64,000 bases of DNA. It comes from Henckelia pumila. Its lineage: Eukaryota > Streptophyta > Magnoliopsida > Lamiales > Gesneriaceae. This document shows, piece after piece, positions 11,268-22,302 of the stretch. The notes beneath the pieces were generated by a model. The model had not been told where the DNA came from and searched no databases. It saw only the letters and a program-made list of their open reading frames with translations. Numbering within the stretch: position 1 is the stretch's first letter; each line of letters opens with the position of its first letter. Location of the stretch: assembly GCF_033568475.1 (NCBI RefSeq), contig NC_133122.1, forward strand, positions 19,289,206 through 19,353,205. Direction: 5' to 3'. The translations under genes and the position numbers were made by a program.

Positions 11268-12119
11268 TGGGAACTAGTGCTGCGGACGGCTGATTGTGAT
11301 CCACCATTCAGATCATTCTTTCCTTTATTATTATTATTATATAAGAAACATTACTTGTAATAATTTCTGAAGTATTCAGTTATTTAAGCTCATGCCTGCA
11401 ATTAAAAAAGTATACCCGAACTTGTTGAATTTGCGTAGAATAACAAGACTTGTTTAATTCATCGAGAACAAAGCCATGAGAAGAAAGGTAAACAAAAAAT
11501 GCAAAAAAGAAAAAAGAATAAAATAATACGTGAGAGAAAAATAAGAGCAACTGACGAACTTAGATGAAACCGAAGGGCAGAGCATTTCAGAATTAAAGCA
11601 GATTCACCACATGCAAGCTGATAAAATGGATACAATATTCAGTATCACTAGGCAAAAGATTTCATTGGCCATCATGGCTCTTTGGACACAGAAATTAGCA
11701 CAAGATTGGGAAAATTCTTTACATAATATGCCAGGAGAAGTTGGTTAGACAGTTTATGGACATGTAACTTTAAAGCAGTAACTTTAAAGCAATGCACTCG
11801 TTATCCATGGTCAGGTGTTATCTGCAAGTTGCAGGAGCTAAAAAAATTTTCATAAAAATTTATGTGCACCAAGTAACTGCGCCATATTCCTTCGATCATC
11901 TGTTACAATAACAATTTTTACTTTAGTTTTTTCCATACAGAGACTTCGTAAGTGTACAACCTTTTGAAACTAGAACATTTGGAAAAACTGCCTAAGAAAC
12001 TTTTAAAGAATTAAAGCTATCGACTGTTAGTCAAAATTCCTATGCTTAACAAAATCAATGCTCTATGCATCATTCCCAGTAAAATCACAGGAGAAATATG
12101 CTTCCATACTAAGTGGAGT
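11268..12119. other. Convergent 3' flanks of the FLA and P58IPK genes
   Basis: The 850 bp between the two stop codons holds the 3' untranslated regions of both genes. On the plus strand ATTATTATTATTATATAAG and TTGTAATAATTTC near 11320-11370 are plausible polyadenylation-region sequence for the FLA gene. No additional gene is seen. Confidence 0.5.
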
Positions 12120-15100
12120 TTAGAAATGAAAGCCTCCAAATCCACCGGGAAAGCCCCCTTCCCCTCCCCCTCCAGGAAACCCTCCTTCAAAGTGGAATGT
12201 GAATTGCTGGCCTCCTCCGAAAGGATTAAATCCTCCTCCACCCATGCCTCCCATCTCCTCAATATCTTCACCTCTGTCATATTTCGTGCGTTTATCTTCA
12301 TCACCAAGAATCTGCATGCAAATATATGATATTTTTGCAAAAAATTATATATTACAAGAAAAAGCACATATTCAAAAAGTGCATCATCTAACAGCGTGAG
12401 CAATTCAGAATAATGATGAACAAGGTTAATGAATATACCTCATACGCAGCTGCTATTTCTCGAAATTTGGCTTCTGCTTCTTCTCTATTGTCGACATTCT
12501 TGTCTGGATGCCACTGCAAGGCAAGCTTCTTGTAAGCTTTCTTAATCTCTGACATGGATGCGGTTTTCGAAATTCCCAAGATTTTGTACCAATCCTTCCG
12601 TTGGCTCAATTTCAATGATTTTTCAGCTCTCATTAAAGCTTCACGGATATTCATATCCTGTAAAGGTTACAAATTGAGTTACCACATAAAAAAGTGCTAG
12701 TGTAAGCATTCCCATAGCTAAGCAAGCATGAACCCAAGCATCACGACAAGGCGAGACACTATCATCAAGGCAACTGACTCGCATATTATGGGATCAGTGC
12801 CCAGAAATATTGTAGGCTCTGAATTAATAACCAATTATCAAGAGAAAAAAATCCAATAAGATGACACAGCGGTTTTAAGAATCCAAAGGCAAACTCCATG
12901 CAGATTCTAAATTATTGCAAGGATTAACGTCTAACAAGGCAAGAAGATCAGAGAATACTATCGCGTAGATTGCAGCAAATTTGTCTCGACACTAGTGGTA
13001 ATCGTCCATACAACATTGTAGTAGAAGAAAAAGGAAATACTCTGACCAGATAGTATTCAATAGTTAGAGATGTCATCATGACATTAAACCAGAATACTCC
13101 CACAATGAAATAACAGCTATGCACACGATGCTGCACATTAATTAACTGAGAGAAAAATGGTTGAGCTAACAGAAAGACGGAGAAAACCTGAAAAAAACAG
13201 TACTACATATGAAAAAGGCTAAATCTTTTTGAGGTTTAATAATTTATTAGCCTTATATAAAACATATTTTTTCACAGTAAAAAAATCAATGACCGTCAAC
13301 GTCCTAGACATTACTTCCAACAAAAATGGACACCCGGTCATAAGTCAGAAAATATGGAATACATTATTATATATTAGAAACCAAAGTGACCAACCTGGGG
13401 TGACTTCTCATAGGCTGATTTTAGATCAGCCACAGCTCCTTCCCAATCTTCAATTAAAAGCTTAGCTTCACCCCTCTGGAAGATTTGGTTCAAAATTAAA
13501 AAACTGAACTTAAAAGATGTAGTTTAATTCAGGAAGTGCGAAAAGTATCCATGCGACTTTTAAAACAGACAGCAGAAACATTAGCAATAACAGAAGACAC
13601 ATACCTGTGTTAGAGCTTCAACTGAATCCCCATCAATTTCAAGTACTTCAGTGCAACTTGTCACAGCATCCTGCCCCCTACCAAGCTTCACCAAGACCTT
13701 ACACAGACCAAGATGAAGGTTCACATTATGTGCAGTGTGGTTTGGATCTAAGGCAATAGCTGCTTTATATTCCTCCACCGCCAGGCGAAGCTTACCCTTG
13801 CTTGCATTATCATCTGCCTGTGTGATGCATAAAGCAATACAAAGATTAGATCAAATAAATGTCACATACCTTGATGTGGAATAAATCACTCACACTTTTA
13901 GTCTTTTTGATCAAGTTTTTCAATCCAAAATATGCTTTCTTCAATTCACCATGCTCGGGGTCGAGACGAAGACCCAACTGGTAATGCCTAAGGAGAGGAA
14001 AGTGAGAGAAAAGGTTTAGATAAAATTTCCAAGTTCCAAAATAATTACAGCAGCATATGATAACCGCTTCTACCAATCCTAATCCTATTCCTATTCCTAT
14101 TCCTATTCCACTGCCTCACAACTCATGGGTGGAGTTGTGGGGAAAATGAAAATCATTTCATGATTATTCATAACACACCTGGTGGCAACATCGTGATCAG
14201 CTAAATAATAGTACGCACGTCCACGCAAGAGTAAGGCCTCTAAATTATCATCCTCCTCTTTAAGAATGTATCCTGCCTCAGATATAGCACTTGAATAATC
14301 TTTGGATGCTATTAATAGTCGAGCTTTAAGGAGTTTGGCCTGCAAGACAGCATCAGATAATGACTCTAGCATCAAGCAATGGTTGAGAACATTAAGATAA
14401 TCCGTAGAAAGAAAGGTCACCTACACAAAATAAAATTGGTAATCAGTTGTCGGGAAGATTAAGAAGATACCTTGGTGCATGCTGGGGAGAATACGAGAAC
14501 AACTTTATCGATATATTCCAGCGCTTTAGAAAATTCACCTGTCTCAAACAGACTGTTAGATGAATCAAAGGCATTCTGAGCTTGATATAACTGAGAAAGC
14601 TCCTTTTCAGCTACCGAATTCCCAGGTTTCATCTCCAGAAACTTTTTGTAGCTTTTCTCTGATTCTTCGTATCTGCATTAGCCAAGTACTAATCAGAATC
14701 ATGTGGAATTTTAACCAGGATTATGGGAAGGGGGAATAAGATACGATCAAAACATATATAGCAGACAATATGTTAAATGATCACCGAATAACGAATATTA
14801 ACTAAAATTCCTTCTTCCGTCTGTGAAAGAACCTCAATGTTGCACTCTTTCGAAGTGAAAAGTATGTGTGTCATTCAATATACCGGTATATATAACAATT
14901 TTTTTAAAGACAAGAGAACATAGAGAATTCTAAAGAAGGCGAGCTTCTCAAAATTCAGTGTTTGGTCTCAGGGAAGCCGCATCTATCCTTGAAGTCTTTT
15001 CACTATGAAAACAATTACTGCATTTAATTTCATTTCACACGCACTCAAATTAGAGTGTACCTAAAGTACAAAATTGAAAACCATAAACAGAACCTGCACA

Positions 15101-15900
15101 ACTGACGAAGAACAGATGCTCGACGCCAATACGCTTCGGAGAGCGCGGGATCTGCTCCTATAGCAGCATTAAGGTCAGCAAGAGCTTCACTATATTTCTT
15201 CATTTTTATACTCTCTGAAACTCTCTCAAACAGAGCAGCAGCATCACCAGTTTTGCCATCTGCACATCAAATATACAGCTCAACTCTTGCACAAAAGAAC
15301 TCACAAGGCTTACTTTGACAGTAGGATTTGAAAAATATGCAACAACGACAGCCCGGTGAGATCAATATATACTCATTATGCATATTTCCAAATTCATCAG
15401 TCAATGCACATCATCGAACAGGTATTCTCAGTTGATGTGACCAGATTTTAAACCTCATCCTGATTAGCACGTGCTAGAAATGATCGCGCGCAAACGAGCA
15501 GATACAAACAAGCAGATACAAATACACAACCGCTTGAAGCATGGTATTGAATAAAACAACTTATAGTAACGAAGGTCATTAGCTAGACGACATGAACCAC
15601 AGTACAAATTAATTCCAGTCTCATCTAACTAAAATGCACATTAAACTCCATTAACCAAAACAATTAATCCCCCGATCACTTTCAATCAACCAAGAAACAG
15701 TGCCAAAGTAAAGCCATCGCCTTTCCCACGGTTAACCAAAATTTCTAAATCCCGAAAACAGAAATCGAAGCGTAAGGATTACCTATAGCAGCAACAAGCG
15801 GTTGCAGGAGTATAAGCTGGCAACAAAACACGAAATTGAGAATAAATAGCGAGAACATAAACCCCCTCCATGCCACCAAATCAAAACCGCAGAATTTCAT
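12120..15900 (-). CDS. P58IPK: P58IPK/DNAJC3-type ER co-chaperone (TPR + J domain), 9 exons
   Basis: Exons on the minus strand in coding order: 15783-15900, 15094-15259, 14471-14672, 14179-14339, 13894-13987, 13605-13817, 13395-13475, 12439-12657, 12120-12311. All junctions are GT-AG and in phase, giving 481 residues. Residues 1 to about 37 are a hydrophobic signal peptide ([20 protein letters not shown]...), which places the protein in the ER lumen. TPR-type helices follow (for example [24 protein letters not shown] and [18 protein letters not shown], here as separate blocks). The J domain starts at DWYKILG (367) with HPD at 395-397. The tail is Gly/Phe-rich and ends in FGGFHF. Length and order match plant P58IPK, a partner of the ER Hsp70 BiP in protein folding. 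Two ER-stress elements lie upstream. The start was chosen because it supplies the signal peptide. Confidence 0.95.
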
Positions 15901-16102
15901 CCCAACAACAATCTCACAGCTCCAAAATGCTCGGCACTAAATCAGATCATATATCAAAACAATACATTCAGATATCGATACAAAAGCTGAGTGTAACTCC
16001 TTGATCGAATTTTTCACAGAGGCTGAGTTTTCAAAAATTTTACGGCGTGCTAGCTAAAGCCTCGAACACAGCAAGCAAGCGTGTCATTCCACGTGATTTG
16101 AT

Positions 16103-16121
16103 CCAATAGATTCTTTCCACG
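16103..16121 (+). promoter_or_regulatory. ER stress response element (CCAAT-N10-CACG), proximal
   Basis: The sequence is CCAAT (16103-16107), ten bases, then CACG (16118-16121), the exact plant ERSE-I spacing. It lies about 205-220 bp upstream of the P58IPK start codon and is inverted relative to that gene. ERSE elements bind NF-Y plus ER-stress bZIP factors (bZIP28/bZIP60). A G-box-like CCACGTG is just next to it at about 16089-16095. Confidence 0.7.
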
Positions 16122-16156
16122 TTTCACTCTGTAGCTGCATCGATGTCGTGGCTAAA

Positions 16157-16175
16157 CCAATTGAAATATGCCACG
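16157..16175 (+). promoter_or_regulatory. ER stress response element (CCAAT-N10-CACG), distal
   Basis: CCAAT (16157-16161), ten bases, then CACG (16172-16175) form a second exact ERSE-I. It has the same orientation as the proximal one and starts 54 bp from it. Two perfect copies upstream of an ER co-chaperone gene are consistent with induction by the unfolded-protein response. The match is seen directly; function is inferred. Confidence 0.7.
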
Positions 16176-16399
16176 CATGATAACGTTTCCTGTGGCCCAT
16201 TTTCATTGGGTCTGTTGTAGACGGCCCCGGCCCAATAATATCTAATGTTATTCAGTAGCCCAATATTGTTATTATGCATTTTGATGGGGGGTGCCTCGAA
16301 ACATTATGAAGCCCGACCCATAAGTCCATAAGCTTGGAATTGGTTCTTCTGGGTTCGTTAACGGTTCCCTAAGTCATATATGGTTGTTCAAGTTATTAA

Positions 16400-16595
16400 T
16401 ATTTTTTTAATAACATGACAATCTTTGAATACGCACTGAGTAAACTAATGGTCTAACGCAATAGTTTGTGAATCACATTAGCCAGATATAATGCATCGAG
16501 AGGTTCGTCCGAAAAAATGTTAGCAGAAAAAATTAAACCATGACCATTGTCCACTGGTCAAAGCTTTATCTACTCCACCAACGTATTGTGCAATG
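16400..16595 (-). repeat. Diverged SINE-like copy
   Basis: The segment shares ACGCACTGAGTAAACTAATG, TAACGCAATAG, CACATTAGCCAGATA and CTACTCCACCAACGT with the better-preserved SINE at 22074-22289. It has the same orientation, with a T-run at its low-coordinate end. It is clearly related but heavily mutated, and no target duplication could be defined. Confidence 0.5.
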
Positions 16596-16599
16596 AAAT

Positions 16600-18043
16600 T
16601 TTATATTTTATCTATATATTTATTTAAGGATAAAAACATTAATGATGTCATGCTTGTCTATTTGTTGCCAAACGCCTGTTTTCATTTTTCTATTTTTTAA
16701 AAAAACAAAAAACAAAATTAATATAGATGAATGGTCTGCCATTACATTCAGATTTCAGCCTGATGTATTGATACAATGAGATTTTAGTTGCTTATTTATT
16801 CAACAGACATCTTGTGACTTTTTTGTACTGTGGTACTATATCTACGTACGCCATTGCATGACTTTACAGTTACAGAGAATCCTAATTATCACATCATTCC
16901 AAAATTAATGCACAAATATTTTTCATCATTACGAGTACAACTAGTATTTTTCAACACGTGATTCGTGTAGATGTTAACATTCAAATATAAATTATGGTTA
17001 TTATATTTGCATATATCGAACTTTTAGTTCTAGTTTTTGTTTAGTTTAGTTTTATTTTTGATAAAATTAGACTATTATGAAAGGGGTTATTCGATTTGAG
17101 AATATCTTGTACTTATAGCTACAGTATATATAGTTCTGATATGATGAACACTCGTTAGAAGCATTTTTGTGAGCAATACTGAGATGATTTTCTGTATATC
17201 AAATAGGCGGACACCATCTCAGCGGCTCAGCCGATGCATACTCTTTATATCTAAATTATGTGTGTGTGTTATGTGTATAAAAGACAAAATGAAAAAGTAA
17301 GAAAGCTTTATAAAGATTGGAATGGTTTCACTTTTTGTGCAATTTCATGTGCTTTCTCTTCTAGTGAATTTCAATGGCCACTCGTGACCTTTCTGCAAAA
17401 GGGTCCCCATTATATTCCTTCACCCCACATGCACACACAATATTATTTGAAACTAGAAATACTAAGGTCTTGGCTATGTGAAATTAAATTTGGGTTCCAA
17501 ACAAAAGTACGAGACAAACATTTAGGTCCCCGAGAATCTTTTTTTTCGGGTCCAATAAGTTTTATTGCTTTATCTAACATCATTCTGCCCTAATTCCAAG
17601 GGTTGTGAAAAATTGTGAAAAGTTTCAGAAACATTAAAATTCGGAAGTCAAAGATCCGTGACTTTGTAATAATTCTCGTTACCGATGATGATGTAATAAA
17701 ATAGTACAAGATAAATATTACCACATTGTATACTATATAGTATGGTTTTTGGATTTTCAAAAAAGAAAAAGTGGAGTTTCTATGAATTCATGAAGGTTTA
17801 ATGATCTATATTATATTGTAGAAAAAAGTTACAAAATAGTCATGCAAGTTGACTAGTTTTGACTTTTGGATTGTATAATAAGTCCGAATTAACATGTGAC
17901 ACATACATCAGGTTACATAATGATTTTTGTAATTTTCCCATATTATGTTATGTATATATCCTATCAATTTATTATATCAGCATTTTAAATCATTTATTAT
18001 CTACAAGTAAAACGATATCTTGGTTAATTTCAGACACAAGGAG

Positions 18044-18122
<79 letters not shown>

Positions 18123-18823
18123 AAGAAGTATTAATTATGCTTAACAATAAATGGCTTCTGAGTGTATATGTGCAGGATAAGAAATATTGATCATTTAGAT
18201 CAACCATAAAAACTTCATGTTCTTTATCTCTGAAAACGAACTTATGCAATTATACTAAATTACTAATATACTATAGAAAATTACCAAATTCAATTATAAA
18301 AAAAATCCTAAAACCACATTAGTTTTCACTAGCTAATTGTGTATGAATTTGTCAAGTTAACCTACTCAATGAGCCAAATTTACTATAACGTGATCAATGT
18401 TAATTCGAGAGCGGTGTAAATGCATTAACAAAAGCACTTGATTTCATATGTTGAAAGAATATCTATATAGTGAGGAATTTTCAGCTGTCCAACCAATGAT
18501 GTTCAACTCGTCCCCGTGATCGGAGACGAGATGGAAATATATTGTTAGGCAGCTGAAAAGTTCTCTCTACATACAAGTGTATCCTTTAATGTGGTTAAGA
18601 GAGAAGAGGCCATTTTTTTTAATTCCTAATATATATGTATGTATATATACGTACATATATATTAAATATATATATATATAGAAACCCTCACGTATAAGAC
18701 ACATAAATTCATTTGGTTCAAGAAACGATGCATGCATTTCATAGTACGTAAATGTTACAAAATTATTTTTATAGTACAAACGGACTGTAACAAAAACACA
18801 AAATTACCAATCAAGATTTTTTT
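16600..18823. other. Intergenic AT-rich region with a TA/TG microsatellite
   Basis: No gene is supported here. An open frame at 17258-17593 lacks any recognisable domain and has intergenic-like composition. A (TA)n run at about 18044-18102 passes directly into (TG)n at 18103-18121. Further TATA-rich tracts occur near 18630-18680. The part closest to 18824 is presumably the 3' flank of the zinc-finger gene. Confidence 0.5.
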
Positions 18824-20904
18824 TTAAGAGAGCTGATGATGATTGCTACTGAAGTGGCTCAGCACCATAGCCGAACTCATCGAAGCCAAATTCGCCAGCT
18901 CCTGCGGGAAAAACATAGGGCCGCCTCCGCCTCCTCCTCCGCCGCCGTCATCTCCGCCGCCCATACCAAGAAAATCCCTCGTCAAACCGTTCTGATCCAC
19001 CCCACGCAACCCGGAATCCAAATTCATCAACGCACCACTCGTAGAAGAGCCGAAATTCATCATCTTGTTCCCGGAAGCTTCTTTCATGCAGGTGGGATTG
19101 ACGCTAATCTGATCCGGGTTCTTCCCGAAAACCTGGTGTAATTCGCTTCTGTTCTGAGTAAAAGGATTGTTGAAAGATAGAGTGTTTGCAGAGGGAGAAG
19201 CTGCAGAAGATGAAGAAGAAGAATTCATCAAACCGACGGCATGAGTAGTAGTGTTGCCGAAGAGAGCCGGATTGCTTTTGGTGGAACCCATTTGAGCTGC
19301 TTTCTGTAGCAATGCGGTGGCGGACATGGGAATCGAATTGGAAGATTTTGATGGATTGTTGTGGGTTTGATTTTGATGATCGGAGTTGTAAAGGGATGCT
19401 AAAGAATCCGCCATTAATGTGTTTGTGCAGCTCCCTTTGTTCATGATCATAGTCTCCTCTTTCAGCTGGTTTTGCGGTGGAGGCAATGGAGATAAGGAGA
19501 GATTATTATTCGCGTAGTTTGAACCGAAATTGGATGACATTTGCATGATTTGATCAGGAAATGGAGTTGGATTATTCGAGGGAATATAAAGATTTGAACT
19601 TTGATGATCCATGGGATTATTGTTGTTGATGAGTTGAGAATTTGTTTGAAGATCCAACCACAGTGATAATCTTGGCTTCTGCTGATGATGTTCCATAAGT
19701 ACTGAGTTTCCTGCACCCACGAAACTAGTTGGATTGAGATGATGAATCCCTGATCCGGAATTCGAAAATCTTTGAGCCAAATTGTTGAGCTGTGAATTCA
19801 TGATCAGATTCGAATTTGAGTCGTTGCCGAAGTTCAGATTCGGTGCCGATGCTGTGATTCTTGAACTCTCCTCAGCTAAAGCATCACAGAAAGCTCTGTG
19901 TGTGATGAAACTATCTCTCCTGTAACATTTTTTTTTTTAATCAACAGAAACAAAAAAATTCCCATATAACAAAAAAAATCTCGAAAAATGTGATAAAAGT
20001 GAGTACTATCTGTCTGATAAATCAGTTACTACAATTACTATAGATGAAATGTAAATTATAAAGAATGTGAAAAATGGGAGCAGATCTAATTGCAGAAGTA
20101 CTACCATACATGATGTATTAATACCTAATCATTTGAGGTGCAATAAATTGAAAGAAAAAAACCAATTGGGCTGGAGGGGACATTAACATTAATTAATTGA
20201 GACCATTTTGCAGAAACATATATAAGAAAGCATTAAATTCTCCTTCCCAAATCTGGAGTATAATTAAATTTTAAAAAGAAAAAAAAAACCTGGAAAACAG
20301 TGTGCCACAGTCACATTTGTACTCTCTAGTCCCACAGGTCTTGGAGTGAGCTTTCCAATCAGACTGGACTGCATATTTCTTGGAACATTTCTCACATTTC
20401 CACTTCTTCTCGCCATGTTTCCTGCTGAAATGTTTCTTGACTCCGGTCAAATCCCCAAGGGCCCGAGCCGGGTCGTGGTGCACGCAGGTTTTTTCTGGGC
20501 AAATGTAAACTTTCTTCTTGATCTGGTCTTTGTTTGCTCTTTGCTTCAGCTTCCATGGGAGGTTGTGGCCTCTTCTGTGGAGCTGAAGGTTTTGGTCTCT
20601 CTGGAAACCTTTGTTGCAGATTTCGCACAGGAATCTGTTCTTAGCCATGAGTGTGGTGGGTGAGAGGGCGATGACTTCTGCATCTGGATCTGTCCATCCA
20701 TTAATAAGTAACATATATCATAGAAATTAACCATATATATATATATATTAAAAAGAATTGCATGAATTGAATCTCACCAGGGGTTCCTGGTAAGTTTCTT
20801 CTCTTCTTGTTTGAGGTGGGTTTAGGGTTAGGGTTTTGCTCTAATTCTTGAGGGAAGATTTTGGTTGAAGAAATGGGTACAGAAAACACATCACCAGACA
20901 TCAT
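18824..20904 (-). CDS. INDETERMINATE DOMAIN (IDD) C2H2 zinc-finger transcription factor, 3 exons
   Basis: Exons in coding order: 20778-20904, 20290-20689, 18824-19919, all GT-AG and in phase, 540 residues. The start MMSGDVFSVP was chosen because the frame upstream has no family-like sequence. KKRRNLPGTP (33-42) is the IDD nuclear-localisation signature. The ID domain follows with ZF1 C64-C67-H80-H84 (FQRDQNLQLHRRGH), ZF2 C106-C111-H129-H134 (HHDPARALGDLTGVKKHF), ZF3 C141-C144-H157-C161 and ZF4 C168-C170-H183-C187. The C-terminal part carries MSATALLQKAAQMGS, TRDFLGM (489-495), a glycine run and QELANLASM, all shared by the IDD4/5/7-like group. IDD proteins bind DNA and often partner with GRAS factors; the exact paralogue is not resolved. 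The intron after exon 2 splits the ZF4 codon pair SR/RD, as expected for the family. Confidence 0.95.
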
Positions 20905-21449
20905 TTGGAGAAGATTATATGGAGTTTGATTTTTGGCTTCTATGTTACCAAGAAAATTTTGTGAAAAATTCTCAAACTTTTGGGAACAATTGTATAAAAC
21001 AAAAGAAACAAAGAGTTTCCACAAATACAAACAGATAATTCTTGTTGTTTATATATATATATATTATTTATAAATCACAATCTTGAGCTAGCTATCATAT
21101 ATATATTGTTTCCAAAAGAACAAGTAAAGGAGCAAAGAACCCAAAAAACCCCCAAAAAAAAAAAAACTTTGGATCCTTACAAACAAGAAGAATTCCAAGA
21201 CAGATAACCTTAATTAAAGGTGGGATTCTCTGTTACACAGATATAGTGAATAAGGAAGGGAGGGGGGTACTGGGTTTGTTTGAATTCAAGAAAACAAAAA
21301 CAAAAATCTTTAAAAAAATGGGGGAATTAAAAGAGAATATTTCGTTTCACTCAGTATCGGATTTCTTCTCTCTTTCACCTTCAATGGGAGATTTTATCCC
21401 TTTATTATCTCTTAAATTTTCAAAGTCGGGTCAGCCATTGATTTAGCTT

Positions 21450-21512
21450 GCATGGGGCCATCTCTCTCTTTCTCTCTACTTTTCTTCCTTTCTCTCTCTA
21501 CAATACACTCAT
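21450..21512 (-). promoter_or_regulatory. GAGA-rich tract upstream of the IDD gene
   Basis: On the minus strand this is an uninterrupted GA-rich stretch (GAGAGAGAAAGG and related) about 550-600 bp upstream of the IDD start codon. GA repeats of this kind are bound by plant BPC/GAGA-binding proteins. It may also be a simple repeat without function. The neighbouring T/A-rich DNA gives no clear TATA box. Confidence 0.3.
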
Positions 21513-21796
21513 TTGTACGTATGCATTGGCTGTATGCTGCTTGTATCTAGTTACGAAAGGCGGTCCCCCTCTACTGTTACTTGATAAATATTGTTTCATA
21601 TTTTAAATATTTCAATGATAAATGTTGAATTTTCTTAACGAAATAAGAAATATGTATTGTATTGGTTCCCCTTATTATTGTACTAACATATATCATGAGA
21701 TCATTTGTAAGGAGCTAATTAGAGTACAATTTAAAACAAATAAAGATCGAGAGAAATGATCCCCATGCTCAATTTGATTTTGCTACATTTACTTAA

Positions 21797-21905
21797 TTCT
21801 TTTTTTATGACGTGAGAACTCGCAAAAGCTACTTTTCGGTGCGCACTGGATAAATTTTTTGGATTAACGCAATAGCCTGCAAACTATGTTAGCTAAGTAA
21901 ACCAC
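21797..21905 (-). mobile_element. 5'-truncated SINE copy
   Basis: About 100 bp match the 3' half of the SINE at 22074-22289: AAAGCTACTTTTCGGTGCGC, TTAACGCAATAGCCTGCAAA and GTTAGCTAAGTAAACCA. The poly-T side is at the low-coordinate end, so it lies on the minus strand. The tRNA-related half is missing, as is common for incomplete reverse transcription. Confidence 0.55.
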
Positions 21906-22073
21906 ACAAAACAAGCTACTTAATAGATTATGATGAAATATTGATTTGAATTTGAAAAAAATATTTATTTATTATGTTATTTATTTATGAAATTAACTTC
22001 ATACTATAAAGTTGAACGTTTGAGTATTTGTTACTATAGATTATTAAAAAAGAATCTGCAGGTTGTATTATCT

Positions 22074-22289
22074 TTTTTTTTTTTACGTGGAAACCCGCAG
22101 TCGCTACTTTTGGTGCGCACTGGGTAAATCCCCCGAACTAACGTAATAGCCTGCAAACTACATTAGCCAGATAAACCAGACTAGACAAGTTCTGTGTGAC
22201 AGGCTAGTCCAAGAAGGTGTTGGTAGGGAAATCGAACTCCTAACCTCTGGTCAAGAGTTCATATACTCCACCAACTTGGACACCCTAAT
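22074..22289 (-). mobile_element. tRNA-derived SINE with 13-bp target duplication
   Basis: Read on the minus strand, the element starts with a tRNA-like promoter region: AAGTTGGTGGAGTA resembles box A and AGGAGTTCGATTTCC resembles box B. It runs about 216 bp and ends in a poly-A tract (T-run at 22074-22084 on the plus strand). Both sides carry the duplication GTTGTATTATCTT (22062-22074 and 22290-22302; the inner base is shared with the T-run). These features define a short interspersed element moved by a LINE machinery. Confidence 0.8.
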
Positions 22290-22302
22290 GTTGTATTATC
22301 TT

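Noticed and set aside
17258..17593. 111-codon open frame between P58IPK and IDD genes
   Set aside because: No domain, AT-rich composition, no promoter or family resemblance. Treated as chance.
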